64,000 bases of DNA, taken from assembly GCA_900323505.1 (NCBI GenBank), contig OOIN01000032.1, positions 248,001-312,000 of the forward strand. The letters run 5' to 3'. Positions 10,148 to 22,448 of the stretch are shown piece by piece. The position numbers and the translations under genes are program-made. Under the pieces are notes generated by a model. The model worked only from the letters and a program-made list of their open reading frames with translations, made no database searches and was not told where the DNA came from. The stretch comes from Ustilago trichophora (lineage: Eukaryota; Basidiomycota; Ustilaginomycetes; Ustilaginales; Ustilaginaceae). The stretch's first letter is position 1; each line of letters begins with the position of its first letter.

Positions 10148-13100
10148 ATGGAGCTTTCTGAGCCCACCCCTTCCGAATCCTCGCGCTCATCAGCCACCAG
10201 GTTGACACAATCCAGGCTTCATCCTCACGCCGCAGCCGCCCACGTATCGTCCGGTTCCTCTTCCTCACAATCGCAACACACCTCATCCGCAGATTCTGTA
10301 CCCGCCCGCAACCACACAGCCACTCCTTCCTCCTCCACCTCACCGCAGCTCAAATCCGCAAAGATGCGCGTCCCAGCCTCCGACTTTGACGACGCCAGCA
10401 GTGTCGGCTCCAACGATGCACTCATCGCCGCCAAGGTCCACATCAAGAGCGGCATCTCTTCGCCTCGCTCGTCCATCTCATCATCTGGTGCAGTCCGTCG
10501 TGGCGCCTGGAGAGCAATGGGCGCAGCTTCGTCTGCTTCCGCCTCGCGCAGCTTCACCCACGGCTACCGCGGAGAGACATACGCCTCATCCAGTTCATCC
10601 GAACTTGGCGCAGATGACACTCTCTCTGCCGTCTCCACCTCACATACCCCGGGCGCTGCTGCCATCCTATCCGTACAAACTCCCTCTCACAGAGCCTCGT
10701 CCGTGAGCGGCGAGAGCGACAACGATGATGCAGACAGCTACCACGATAATCCTCAGGAACTCAGTGTCGCCGACCATCCCGCTTGGCATAAATTGCGCTC
10801 TCAGCCGGGCGTCGCTGCCCCAGGAACACTGAGCTATCTACCATCCGTAGCACCAAAACCTTCCTCGGCCTCGGTGGAACAAGTCAGCCAGGAGACAAGT
10901 CCTCAGCAACAGCCACGCCAACAAAGCCAAGGTCCAGAAGTTTCGCATCCCTTCCAAGCTGCATCAACATCATCATCGTCGCGGGCAGGAGGCTCCAGTC
11001 TCTCGAATGGAGACGCTGCTCGCTCATCTGCTATTCCCATTGGCAAAGACGACAAGCCGATACCAGCAACTGCCCAAGACGACAACTCTCTGCAATCCGT
11101 CGAGGCTGGTGCCTATGACTGGGCAAACTTTGTCTATGCATACGCGCGAGGACGTTGGAATCCAGGGCTCATCCCACAACCGCCAGGTCAGTCGACAGCC
11201 TTTCCGGGCGCAAGGGTCCGCATCAACACCATCCCTGACTCATCAGATCTCACCGAAAACGTCCCTGCACCCCAAGTGCTCAACCGCCGCAGACCGTCGT
11301 TGGAATACATCATGCCAGAGTCGGAACAAGGAGCTGCCCCTACAACGCTCGCTATTGCACCAGAGTTTGAGCCACATAGCCTTCCTCTGAGCGCTCGCGG
11401 TAGCGCCGACGCCAACACAGAAGCAGGCGACTCCAACACCGTTGCGTCTCTACCGCTTGATGTCGAAGGTGGCGCACCGAACGTTGACGGCTATCACGAC
11501 AGGACTCCTTTGCGTTCACATGCCATGGAGTACCTTGCATCTCCCAAAGAGGCTGCTCTCAAACTTGCCAATGAGGCAAATGAGGCAAATAGCTCCTCGC
11601 GCGCAGACGGCACGCTGTCCAATGCTGCAGCTGGCAAAGATATTGACACCAACATCCTCATGGCGCTCAGGCAACCTTCGGCGAGCATGTCGGCCATCTC
11701 GCGTCTGTCAACCAGCGTCAGCAAGGAAGCGCTTGCTTCCAAAGCTCTTCACGGCAGCGCCTTGGACGGGACTCCCGACAGTCCTGAGGAGGGACACTCG
11801 CCACAGCGAGCAAAGACAGTTCCTGAAGGTCTTCCATCGACGGGAATACGCAAGGAGCTTCCGGCACAAGCCGATCGCGCTGTCTTGGCACCAGCGCCCC
11901 AGCTTCGACCCGCACCCTCATCGAGCAGTCGCCGCCAGCATTCGGATTCGGTCCTCCAAGACGCTCAAGATGCAGCTTCGCCTATTCACTCGATCTTGAC
12001 AGATGACCCCAACAAGCCAGTGGTTAGGACGCCGACCAAGGCCATCCCTGATCCGATGCAAAGCTCCACTCTGATCAAAGCCAAAGGTACCTCTCAGCTT
12101 CCTGGAGAAGGCATCTCACCGCTGTCCACTCTGCAGTCCGACGCCGCCGCGACACCACCCGCACGAAGCAAGTCAAAACTTGTGGATGATATTGTCCAAG
12201 AATCGAGCAGTACGACAGCCAGCGGCGGTGCATCTCCCGGCCAAAAGGAGGGTCATCAGCTTGGTCACGAGCTCGAGGCGCTCAATCGACCAGGGCCTAC
12301 ACCGATTCAATCGACTTCCGGCGCATCCAAGCAGCCCGTCGTGTGGCAGTCGGCTCCAGAAGGTCTTTCTAGCTTCGCCGAGGCCATGTCGCGTCAAGCA
12401 TCCGGTGCGGCTGCCCCAGAGCCCAAGAGCTCCTATGCCAATGAGATCGCCCTCGACAATGTGACGGTGGCTGGTCTGCGTCGTGCTGCGCGTAGGACCA
12501 GTATGGAGAGGTCGGAACGTGCCGAGATGGAACGCTCTCGCATCGATGGAGGTCGCAACTCAAAGGTATCATTGGTATCGCACAGCGCCAGTTTCCCGGG
12601 TAGCTCACCACGGCCATCGATCTCGGCGGCCGGCGGTCCTCGCGAAGGCGTCCAAGCGCTTTCGCACCTCTCAATGGGTGGTGGCTCAAGCTCTAGCGCA
12701 TCGGCTTCAGCCTCGGCTTCCACCAACAATGGGCCGACTGTCAATGTAGCTCATTTCGTCGGTGGCAAGCACAGCGGAGAGACTCGCATCGACCTGCGTG
12801 GTACCGTCACCAGCTCCCCCGCCTCTGCAGCCAAGGATGTGGACGAAGCGACGGGAGCCGGTGTCATTCCCCACGATGTCAGCGCAAAGGACGTGTCGCT
12901 CGCTGCCAACGCTTCAACGAGGCCCAGACCCGTGATGACCACTACATCCTCACAGCGCATCCAGTCGTACTTGGCGGCAGGCAAACGCGCCGAGCTGTTC
13001 TACCGCGATTATGGCTACCTTCCTTCAATTCTGCCGCCTCACGAAGAGTCGCGTCTGCATGCGCTTTCGCGGTACGGTCCACCCAAAATTGCAGGCAACC

Positions 13101-16100
13101 CCAACTTTGAGAGGATCGCCCACCTGGTCAAGCTCGTCTTCAACTCCAAGCTGGTGCTCATTACGCTGGTGGGAGAGAACGAGCAGATTTTCCAGACGCA
13201 GATGGGTGGAGGCGGTGAGATCACCATCGCATCGCTGCAGACCCTCGCCGGCTCGCGCAACTGTTCCTTCTGTTCGCATGCCATCCTTCAGGACAGCGAC
13301 GAGCCTATTGTCGTGTTTGACGCGGCCAAGGACTGGCGCTTCTCGGGCAACCCACTCGTCCAGGGCTCACCTGACATCCGCTTCTACGCCGGCAGCCCGC
13401 TGCGAACCTCGGACGGTCTCAACATTGGCAGTCTCTGCTTGATCGACGACAAACCACGCACAGAGTTCGGACCTCGACAGCGCCACACACTCAAGGAGTT
13501 TGCTCGTGTAGTGATGCGCGAGATGGAGTTGCTTCGTGACAAGATTCAGTTTGGCATGCGCGACCGCATGCAGCGATCCGTCGAGCTCTTCACCAAGGAG
13601 TGTCTCGAGATGGATTCTGAAGAGGGCGAGTCTGAAGCCGTCGCCACGCCCCAAGGCACCATTGGTACGCACAAGGTCTTCCAGCTCGCCGCGCAGAGCA
13701 TGCGCGAGGCACTGCAAGCTTCTGGAGCCGTCATCTTTGACCTCTCGCACTTTGAGCTGATCGATTCGTACGACAACGATTTCATGCCAAGCGATCTGGG
13801 CACAGGCACAAGCAGCAAGATCTACTTCGCCAACCCGCTTTCTTCGCAAGAGGCAGCATCGGGACCTAATAACAGCGGGGCTGAATCCGGCACTGGCTCT
13901 GAGGCTGGCGGTGCGACGGGTGAGTCTGCTACACCCCATAGCAAGAGGGGCACTCGCGAACGCGCCTTTGATGGCACCACGGGCGTCGAGACTTTCCGAA
14001 GCCCCTTCAACTCGCCGATGGGTGAGCAGAACGCCAGAGCCAAGCGTGTACCACCCATGAACGTGCTCGGTGCAAGCGAGACAGACGGTGCTCCGCCGGA
14101 GCGCAGCGAGTTTGTGCCTTTGAGCCACCATGTCCAGATGGCCGAGTTCTTGCGTGTACACCGCACGGGCAAGTTTTACTCGTACGCTCCACCGCCCTTC
14201 CGATCGCTGCTGCCTCACGGTGTCACAGGTCTGCTCCTGGTGCCCATCTTTGGTCTCAACAAACAGCCATTCGCACTGTTGTGCGCCTATATCACCAGCT
14301 CCGAACGATCCATTGCACTTGAAGAGCTGCAGGTGAGCGGTCTCCAGTATCTGCGAGCACTCGGCATGATCGTTCTTAGCGCCATCCTCAAGAAGGACAT
14401 CATGCTTGCCGACAAGGCCAAGAGCAACTTTATCTCCAACATCTCGCACGAGCTGCGAACACCGCTGCACGGCATTTTGGCTGCAGCGGAATTGCTCGCA
14501 GAGACGAAGCTCAACTCCACTCAGGGATCGTACCTCGAAACCGTGGAGGCGTGCGGAAAGAGTCTGCTCGAGCTGGTCAACCACGTCCTCGACTTTACCA
14601 AGCTCAGTGGCAACACGCGACAAGGCCAACGCTCCATCCAGTCCAAGAGCAAGTGCGACATGGTCAAGCTCATTCAGGAGGTCTGCGAGAGCAGCTGGAT
14701 TGGGCAGATGGCGAGGCAGGTGGAGAATGCAGCATCCGGTATTGGCAGTGTCTATGCGCCACCGGCCGCAAGCGCGTCAGGCGGAAGCATGGTCCAGGCA
14801 CGGGCACGCGCGGCACGCGACAACAAGGTGGAGACGGTCATCGACATTGCACTGCGAGAAGACGGCTGGCTGGTCAACTGCGACACTGGCGGTATCCGAC
14901 GCGTGCTGATGAACTTGATCGGCAACTCGCTCAAGTTTACTGCCGCCGGTTTCGTCCATGTCTCGCTTCGCGAAGTGCAGAGCTCCAACACGCACATCAT
15001 GATCGAGCTCTCGGTGACCGATACGGGTCGTGGTATCTCTCGTGCCTTCTTGGAGGAGCAGCTCTTCCACCCATTCACGCAGGAGAACCCTCATGGCACC
15101 GGTACCGGTCTCGGTCTCTCGATCGTCAACAGCATCGTCCAATCGCCTTCGATGAACGGCAAGATCGATGTCTGGAGTACGGAGGGCGAAGGAACCGAGA
15201 TTCGAGTCACTTGCGAACTCGAGCTGTGCGAGGATGACGATGTAGAGGGCCCTACCTACAAGCCTGCGGTTAACGTCCATCAGGCATACAGCGTTGCATT
15301 GCTCGGCTTTGACGAGTCGCGCGGTGATCAGGATCTGCGTTTAGCTCTGGAAGGCTACTTCCTCAATTGGTGGGAGTTTAAGCTTTCCGAGCACTCTGAG
15401 ACGGATGACCACGTCAAGCACAGCGACGTCCTTGTCATCAACAACGACATGAAGCTGCTGCAGAGGATCAAGGCGGAACGCAAAGGAGAGCTTCCACCGG
15501 TCATTTTCCTCACAGCCAGTCGTGGCGAGTCCGACATTGCCATGGCGTGCGAGGACTACCACGCGGCAGGTGGAGTGGCGCGCATCTTGTTCAAGCCCGC
15601 CGGTCCCGCCAAGTTGGAGAGTGTCGTTGACTTTTGCCTGCAGTGCCTTGAACGCAAGCGCTCGGGTGATCCTCCGTCGTCGGAAGAGACCAAGCCAAGT
15701 ACGCCTTTGCCATCTCCCAGCGAAGCGGGTACAGCCTACAAGCAGATGGAACAGGGCGATAGCTACTTTGCTCCTAGACACAGTCGACCCGACATCCACA
15801 ACCACCCGGGTCATGAGCTAGGATCTTTTGAGTCCAACACCTCTATCACTCCACGGGCGGATGGGGAGACGCCTGGACCGATGACCGAGTTCAAGGAAGC
15901 AGCATCGAAGTTGACCCAAGCCGAGGTGGCTCGAGAGCAGGCCTCTGCAGCAGCAGTAGCGGTTGAGGGTCGTGCCAAGGATCCGAGACGCCCGACGCTC
16001 GAGCCAGGGGTGGACCGAACGCGCTCTTATCATATGTCGCCCGAGCCTCCCGGCAGTGCCGCCAATTCGCTCATTCGGCGTCACTCGACCGAAGCACGAA

Positions 16101-16984
16101 TGGACGCTGGCAATGAAAACGCCACATCGACCAAATCCCTCAAACCCAGTCGACCGCTCCTACCCGCCCGAAGCATCACCTACCACGAACCGCGGTTGCA
16201 CAAACATGTACTCATGTCACCCATGGCGGGTAACTCGCCTTCCGGGTTTCGCGATGGACTCGATGGCGAATCGTATTTCGAGCGCGTACCGACGCCTTCG
16301 ACGCCGCATACGCCCAACACGCCTGGGTCCACGATTTCGCTGGAAGGTGGGGATGGGGCCGTGCTGAAGAGTGCTCTTGCACCGAATCGCAGCAGTGGCG
16401 GTGGTGGTGGTGGTGGTGGTGGTGGTGGAAGTTTGCTAGGTGCGGGTGGAAGTGGTGCCTCTCGAAAGCGCATGCAGATCCTCTCGGTCGAAGACAATGC
16501 GATCAATCGTAAAGTCATCGCTGCATTCCTAGCGAAGCTAGATGTCGACTTTGTCGAGGCAACCAACGGCGAAGAAGGAATAGCGCAGTTCGCCCGCTAT
16601 CCGCCCAATCACTTTGACGTGATCCTGATGGATCTCTCCATGCCCGTGCTCGATGGCATCTCCGCCATAGCCGCCATTCGCAAGATCGAACTTGAGCGCT
16701 ACAACAACAACAACAGCAGCAGCAGCAGCAGCAGTCACAGCAGCAGTCACAGTGGCAGTCACAGTGGCAGTGGCAATCGTACCGCCATCACCAGTATCAA
16801 TACTGCCAGTGGTGCAGCACCGAACAAACCACCAGCACGTTACAGATCCAAAATCTTTGCCCTCACCGGACGCTCCACAGACGAAGACAAACGACAGGCT
16901 TTTCAAACCGGTGCCGATGGATATATTGTCAAACCGTTGAGCTTTAAAGTTTTGTCTTCGTTGCTGCGCATGTTGATGCGTTGA
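10148..16984 (+). CDS. GAF-domain hybrid histidine kinase with pseudo-receiver and receiver
   Basis: Single-exon gene, 2278 residues, ATG in CACCATGG. Residues 1 to about 930 are disordered (Ser/Ala/Pro/Gln). A GAF domain follows at about 975-1125 (CSFCSHAIL, then IRFYAGSPL and IGSLCLIDD), of the type found in fungal GAF kinases. The dimerisation helix has the phospho-acceptor His1434 in ISHELRTPLHG. The ATPase domain has an N-box (NLIGNSLKF, Asn1593), G1 box DTGRG at 1625-1629 and G2 box GTGTGLGLS. A degenerate receiver-like segment lies at about 1712-1836. The terminal receiver (about 2105-2278) has VEDN, Asp2162 in LMDLSMPVLDG, Thr2240 and Lys2262 (GYIVKPLS), all intact. It should autophosphorylate on His1434 and relay to Asp2162, then to an Ypd1-type phosphotransfer protein. 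The signal sensed is unknown. No membrane segment is seen. Confidence 0.93.
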   Translation: MELSEPTPSESSRSSATRLTQSRLHPHAAAAHVSSGSSSSQSQHTSSADSVPARNHTATPSSSTSPQLKSAKMRVPASDFDDASSVGSNDALIAAKVHIKSGISSPRSSISSSGAVRRGAWRAMGAASSASASRSFTHGYRGETYASSSSSELGADDTLSAVSTSHTPGAAAILSVQTPSHRASSVSGESDNDDADSYHDNPQELSVADHPAWHKLRSQPGVAAPGTLSYLPSVAPKPSSASVEQVSQETSPQQQPRQQSQGPEVSHPFQAASTSSSSRAGGSSLSNGDAARSSAIPIGKDDKPIPATAQDDNSLQSVEAGAYDWANFVYAYARGRWNPGLIPQPPGQSTAFPGARVRINTIPDSSDLTENVPAPQVLNRRRPSLEYIMPESEQGAAPTTLAIAPEFEPHSLPLSARGSADANTEAGDSNTVASLPLDVEGGAPNVDGYHDRTPLRSHAMEYLASPKEAALKLANEANEANSSSRADGTLSNAAAGKDIDTNILMALRQPSASMSAISRLSTSVSKEALASKALHGSALDGTPDSPEEGHSPQRAKTVPEGLPSTGIRKELPAQADRAVLAPAPQLRPAPSSSSRRQHSDSVLQDAQDAASPIHSILTDDPNKPVVRTPTKAIPDPMQSSTLIKAKGTSQLPGEGISPLSTLQSDAAATPPARSKSKLVDDIVQESSSTTASGGASPGQKEGHQLGHELEALNRPGPTPIQSTSGASKQPVVWQSAPEGLSSFAEAMSRQASGAAAPEPKSSYANEIALDNVTVAGLRRAARRTSMERSERAEMERSRIDGGRNSKVSLVSHSASFPGSSPRPSISAAGGPREGVQALSHLSMGGGSSSSASASASASTNNGPTVNVAHFVGGKHSGETRIDLRGTVTSSPASAAKDVDEATGAGVIPHDVSAKDVSLAANASTRPRPVMTTTSSQRIQSYLAAGKRAELFYRDYGYLPSILPPHEESRLHALSRYGPPKIAGNPNFERIAHLVKLVFNSKLVLITLVGENEQIFQTQMGGGGEITIASLQTLAGSRNCSFCSHAILQDSDEPIVVFDAAKDWRFSGNPLVQGSPDIRFYAGSPLRTSDGLNIGSLCLIDDKPRTEFGPRQRHTLKEFARVVMREMELLRDKIQFGMRDRMQRSVELFTKECLEMDSEEGESEAVATPQGTIGTHKVFQLAAQSMREALQASGAVIFDLSHFELIDSYDNDFMPSDLGTGTSSKIYFANPLSSQEAASGPNNSGAESGTGSEAGGATGESATPHSKRGTRERAFDGTTGVETFRSPFNSPMGEQNARAKRVPPMNVLGASETDGAPPERSEFVPLSHHVQMAEFLRVHRTGKFYSYAPPPFRSLLPHGVTGLLLVPIFGLNKQPFALLCAYITSSERSIALEELQVSGLQYLRALGMIVLSAILKKDIMLADKAKSNFISNISHELRTPLHGILAAAELLAETKLNSTQGSYLETVEACGKSLLELVNHVLDFTKLSGNTRQGQRSIQSKSKCDMVKLIQEVCESSWIGQMARQVENAASGIGSVYAPPAASASGGSMVQARARAARDNKVETVIDIALREDGWLVNCDTGGIRRVLMNLIGNSLKFTAAGFVHVSLREVQSSNTHIMIELSVTDTGRGISRAFLEEQLFHPFTQENPHGTGTGLGLSIVNSIVQSPSMNGKIDVWSTEGEGTEIRVTCELELCEDDDVEGPTYKPAVNVHQAYSVALLGFDESRGDQDLRLALEGYFLNWWEFKLSEHSETDDHVKHSDVLVINNDMKLLQRIKAERKGELPPVIFLTASRGESDIAMACEDYHAAGGVARILFKPAGPAKLESVVDFCLQCLERKRSGDPPSSEETKPSTPLPSPSEAGTAYKQMEQGDSYFAPRHSRPDIHNHPGHELGSFESNTSITPRADGETPGPMTEFKEAASKLTQAEVAREQASAAAVAVEGRAKDPRRPTLEPGVDRTRSYHMSPEPPGSAANSLIRRHSTEARMDAGNENATSTKSLKPSRPLLPARSITYHEPRLHKHVLMSPMAGNSPSGFRDGLDGESYFERVPTPSTPHTPNTPGSTISLEGGDGAVLKSALAPNRSSGGGGGGGGGGGSLLGAGGSGASRKRMQILSVEDNAINRKVIAAFLAKLDVDFVEATNGEEGIAQFARYPPNHFDVILMDLSMPVLDGISAIAAIRKIELERYNNNNSSSSSSSHSSSHSGSHSGSGNRTAITSINTASGAAPNKPPARYRSKIFALTGRSTDEDKRQAFQTGADGYIVKPLSFKVLSSLLRMLMR

Positions 16985-18550
16985 ATCCTCGATATAATTG
17001 CCGCGCGCAACACTGTAGCACTACTTGTTTTTGATACATGTTTTTCTTCTTTTCTTGTTCCTCGTCACAGTTTGTTGTCTTTGATCTACTATTGCTACTA
17101 CTACTACTGACTGGTCAATTTGATGATACTTGTTTTCTTTTCGTTTATTTTTTTTTGGCCACTTTGTGAAGACATCAAAGCATGTATTTTTGTATTCTGA
17201 ATGAGCAAAGTATAAGGGTGTGTGATGGGTGGGAGGGTTGAGGTTAGGGGTGTGTGTGATTGAGGTTGGTGTTCCGCTTTTGGAGGGAAAAGAAGAAAAA
17301 AAAGTCGGGGGCGGAGATTGGAAAGAAGAAGAGGTTGATTTTTCAAGGTCCGCTAAGAGATGTGTATCAATTGGTGGGAGGGATGTGGGAGAGGAATAGG
17401 TGGTTATGTTTTTGTTTTTGTTTTTGTTTTTTGTTTTTGTTTTTTTTTTTTTTTTTTTTTTTTTTTTGCAGGGTTCGTAGTGTATGTGTGAGAGAAAAGG
17501 TGGTTATGCGATTCTACAGTATGATCTTGATTGTTTGAAAAAAGGGGTGAGACTTTTGGTGGTAGTAGTAAGGTCTTTGTTAAGGGGGATTTCACGGTGG
17601 ATTTGGAAAGCTCTCTTTTTACTCGATTGTACAAAATAGTTTTGGAACGTTGTGATTGGGATTGGTTCTGAATGAAAAAGATCATAGACCACCGTCTGAC
17701 TCACTACTCTCGTATTGTTGACCATACACCATACACATACTTTATGTACAGTAACTTTAGTCAATGACGGTATAGTGAAGGTGTATGGTAAATCTCGTCC
17801 TCTGAAACCTCATGGTTGTTGTGTTTTTTTTTTTTTTTTTTTTTTTTTTTTTCGGTCGCAAGAGCTGCGTCTGGTACTTTGTACAGTATCTCATCTCGCT
17901 ACTATCCCACCACAAGATACCACATTAAGTTACCGTAAAACAACAGTCCGGTGGCTTGAAGAACTTGATATACAGTACCATGGTAAAAAGACCGTGTGGG
18001 TTTACTTTTACCACTAACCCATCCCACAAATCTCTCCCTCACTATCTCACTTCCGTTTCCTGACAATCGAGCAAACCGCAATACTAAAAGTAAAGCTATC
18101 AACATTCATCGACACCTTATCTACATATTGTGTACAATGTACAGCGTAATGCTTGACGAAGAGCCAAAGAAAAGAAAAGAGAAAAAAAAGGGGGAAGGAG
18201 GGGAGGAGGGGAAGTGGGAAAGTTGCGGAGCTGTAAACTGCGGATGCGAGTTGCCGATCCCTGTTTGCCGACACTGTGTACTGTACAGTATGTAATCTCT
18301 CTCTCTCTTTCCCGATTTTGGCTTTCCATGCGTACAGCAACTTTTTCTGGCTCATACAGTCGTGAAAGCGGATTTGGACCGAGTTACTGTACATTTTGTG
18401 GGCTTTCAAAGAATGAACCGATGTACCGGTCTTTCTCAACGTTCTGCTCTGTATCACATTCAAAGGCAGCATAGAACCGTAGTCATCGAGAACATGGGCG
18501 ACTACCACTGTAGTAAAGCCGTGGCTTCTGCTGAAAGATCCACCTTCGCT

Positions 18551-18573
18551 TGCTACAGTACAGTACTGTACAG
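18551..18573. repeat. Palindromic TGTAC-type element cluster
   Basis: Reads GCTACAGTACAGTACTGTAC, then AGA: GTACAGTAC and its complement GTACTGTAC overlap to make an imperfect inverted repeat. It is one of several such palindromes in this intergenic region. Confidence 0.8.
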
Positions 18574-20927
18574 ACATTTTGTTGAATATTGTGGATTGCC
18601 AATCGCGCCAGAACCGAAGAATTGGTGAAATCAGTCGCGTAAAGCGGTCTGCGGTGGCACCCCCTTGGCTACCCTGGCACCGTTTTTTTGTCTTTGGCCC
18701 TGAATTCAGGTCCTGTATCACGCAAACCCGCATCCTAGGTGACTACAAGCAGTATGCCCGTGGCTGTTGAGAACCAAAAAGCCAGTACAGATCTAATCGA
18801 CAAACTCGGCGGTTCGGGGAAAGGCGTGGATCGACGTTCGATTCTTCTTTTTAACGCCAGAAGGCAGAATCTCAGTATTTTCTTTTCTTCGAGGGCGGCG
18901 TAGACAAAGTGGCAAGTGTCAATCGTATCTGTTGTATAAGATTTTGTCGATCTTTCCATTGCGCCCTCTCATTCCGCCAACTTGCTTTTTCCTTCCAGTG
19001 ACCTACACACCGGACACGCTTTCAATCGGATCATGATAACGCTACTTTCTACTACCGGTAGTAATGCAATGGTAATCGTGGTGTGAATTTCCAACCCTCG
19101 AAGCTTTCAACTTTTTTTTTCGTTTTCGTTTCGGATAATGCACAGTACTGTAGATTTGACGTGTTGCTCGCAAAACCTTTTTTACGCCCTCGTTTCTTCG
19201 GCCTAAAATTTGACATCTCGCTAACCGCTCCTCGCTTACAGACCTACTCTACATATCCATTCTCTCTGCACTTTAACTGCATCGTTCACTCTTCTCACAA
19301 ACTACTACAGTACAGAGGTAGAACAACACACCCGCACTGAAATTGATCTAAGAGAGAAGTACAGTAGAGTTAATGTATGTATGTACGCCAACGTCAAACG
19401 CCCTCGCGTCCGGTAAAATCCTTCACCTCGCTCGCAATAGCCAAAAGATACGCACGTTCCACTCTCTTGGATACAGTAAGAACCAAAAGAATCCAATCGA
19501 TACATGCAGGCCGCTTCTTGTTCCGTTACCTTCTTTTGAGATAATTCTGTATTCGAGAATCACATCACAAAGAGAGAGAGAGAGAGAGAGAGCAAGCGAT
19601 GTCGGATATGCAGAAGCCCTCTTTTCCCGGTTCGGTTCGAGATGGTCTCATCCAGCTTAGTGGCTTCCCGGGGGGAATCGGCCCGTTTCAGATGCAAGAC
19701 TGCAAACATCGACCAGCCGTTCTCACAGCAAAGCCCAATAAGTGCATTTCAGAATTTTGCAAAGGAATCTAGACAATGTCTTATCTGGTCTGGTTGTAAG
19801 TCGATCATTTGTGAGATGAGATCTCGCTCCTCCTTCTTTACTTTGAATTGATATCGAAGCTAGATCCCCAGACTAGCCAGATGGAAAGAAGAGGTGGTGG
19901 CTTCCCGTGCTGGGAGGGCCAAACCTCCTAGAATAACAACAGTCGAGTGTGGCGTTGAGTACCAGAAGAAGAAAAAGAAGAAGAACAGGCGAGATGGAGG
20001 CTTAATTTCTTTTGTGCAGTGGTTAGTGTGGGACCTGTGCCCCTTGTGCCCCTCAAAAAAAAAGTCATTTAGTTTTGGTTGATGAAAGCTCATCTTGGAC
20101 CTACGAAAAGGGGCAAGTTTTTCATTGTGTTCCAAACAGTACTGTACAGTACATACACGCACACGCAAACAGAGAGAGAGAGAGAGAGAGAGAGAATAGA
20201 TAGAAAAGGTCGAAGCGGCGTGAATCTTGCCGAGATGGCCCGAAGTCAGCCTAAACATTGTTCAAATTGGATGAAGACCTAAGATAGTACGATCGACATT
20301 CATGGTAAGCGATTGTGTAAGCGTGTCTTTTGGAGTTGAGACAAGCAGTTGAGCAAGGGCGTCACGGAGAGGCTTGAGCACCGACTAGGATGGACAGCCA
20401 AGAAAGCGAGGGTCACATGACGCTCTTTGACCCAAGACAAACGACGATGTTGAATTGATAGACGGTTGTCAAGATCGCCATGGCTTGCGATTTGTTTTTC
20501 TTTTGGTTTTCAATTCAGGGCAAAGAGGCAAACAAGCACGCCAAATTACGAATCAAGATTGCTCGCAAAGAAGAGTTGATAAAGTGGAAATTCGGTTGAC
20601 TCGGTTTTGATTAAATCAAGCTAGCTGTAACATAGCTGCAGCGTTGAATGAGGCATCATGATGCGCTTACAAACATAGGCTTCGGTCCGACGCCGGTGTC
20701 TGGAATTATGGCATTGATCGTCGGATACTTTGTCTATGGTTTGTCTTGATTGGGACGAGGAGAAGGAGGGTTGAGGCAAAGAGAGAGAGATGATGGTGCG
20801 GATTGAGTGAGTGAGAGAGAGAGAGACAAGCAAAGCAAAGGGAGAGAAGCAAATCGAAAGCGCTACGCCCGCGTCTGACGCCCTTGTCAAACGCCAAATT
20901 TGGCAGATTTGGCAGAGTGTGGAATTG

Positions 20928-20959
<32 letters not shown>

Positions 20960-22448
20960 AAAATAAACCGTCTGCCGACTGTTTCAATCCTATGTAAGAA
21001 AGAAATTGGCGACGCTGCGATTACGCCAAATCAGTATCTCTCTCACAGTGCATCGACGTCTTTGTAACGTGTCAACGGTCGAGAGGCGGTCGAGATCGAT
21101 CGCCGGTCAAGATATACCTTGGGCATGTCTCTTTGCCGCCATATCTTCTTAAATCAAAGTATAGTGAAATCAATGCAATTTCTCGCCGACTGCTTTCTGC
21201 TGTTGTTGAAGGTGGTGGTGGTTGTGAGAAATTGAAATCCCGCCCGCCGAGCTGTCTGCTTGAGGGAGGAAAAAAAAGGAAAAAAGGAAGGGTTTGGATT
21301 CCGCATTCGCGGATTTGAATGAAAAAGAGGTCAGAGAGACTTAAACACGGGCAAGTCGGAGAACAAGACCAACACACGGCTGCACTCGCACATGATGACC
21401 CCGAGCGAGGTGCAGCTCCAGAGTGACGTCCCAACCCACCTTTTTTTTCTTTTTTTGTTTTATTTTTTTTGGTACACATAGGCTCAGCTGGCAAAACTGC
21501 ATACGGTATGCTGTGCTGTATTACTGCTGGTGGTGCAAGATGCAGCTTGACCCACCACGGCATGTCGTGCCTTGCGCTTCATGTGTAGTGTAGCAGAGAA
21601 GAAAGTTTAATCTGTAAAGTAGACAAAGTAGGGCTTGATGGGATTTTTGTTTCAAGTGGGAATTGTGCCACTTTAAAATGATTACCAAAAAGCGAAAAAG
21701 AAGCAAGCCATTCAATTTTGTATTTTGTTGAAATTTTATTTTTGGTGTTGCTTGTAAGGTGAGTGTACACACATACAATACACGGTGGTATCCTCGGACG
21801 CATGCTCGCTCTCTCTCTGTGTCAGTGAGACAGTGTGGGTGAAAGACCAGAGAGAGAGAGACACGCGGTCGGGCACTTTATGTAGCTTCATCCTTTGCGC
21901 ATCTCGGTCGGATGCATGGTTGGAGCCTCCTCTGTGCTCTGCTGTGCTCTGCTGTGCTCTGCTGTGCTGTATTGCTCTCTCTTGCTCTTTTAGCCGACCT
22001 GCCACTTTCACTCTGTTCTCTCTGTTTCCGTGAATCGGTCTCTGTATCGCCGTTCGCTCTTGGTGTTCGCAAAAAGAAGCCGCAACAAGCGTGTTCCATA
22101 CTATTTTGCCATTCTCCATTCTCCATTATCCCTTTACATCCTTATAGTACAGAACAGTACTGTACATGCTCTCCCATCCCGAGCTCAAATCGTTTCAACG
22201 CCGACACGCTTCTGGGTTCTTGCTCTCTCTCTCTCTCTCTCTCGCGCACCTCGCTCATCCTTTTTAGCGCTAGCGCGCCCAAGCGCCCTTTAGTAGATCC
22301 CGCGCCATCTTGCACTAACACTACTCTACTCGCAAACACACACACACACACACATACCCGCAAACCCACCTTGTCCTCCTCCTCCTCCTTCACCTTATCC
22401 TGTTCCTCCAACAAGGCCGCCCCGACACGCCCAGCTATTCGGGCGCAC

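Noticed and set aside
13367..14629. 420-codon open frame antisense to the histidine kinase
   Set aside because: Overlaps the conserved GAF and kinase core; no recognisable domain in the antisense translation.
17441..20960. Poly(T) tracts as possible retroposon tails
   Set aside because: No adjacent reverse-transcriptase-like frame, target-site duplication or long repeat was seen; simple homopolymers explain them.
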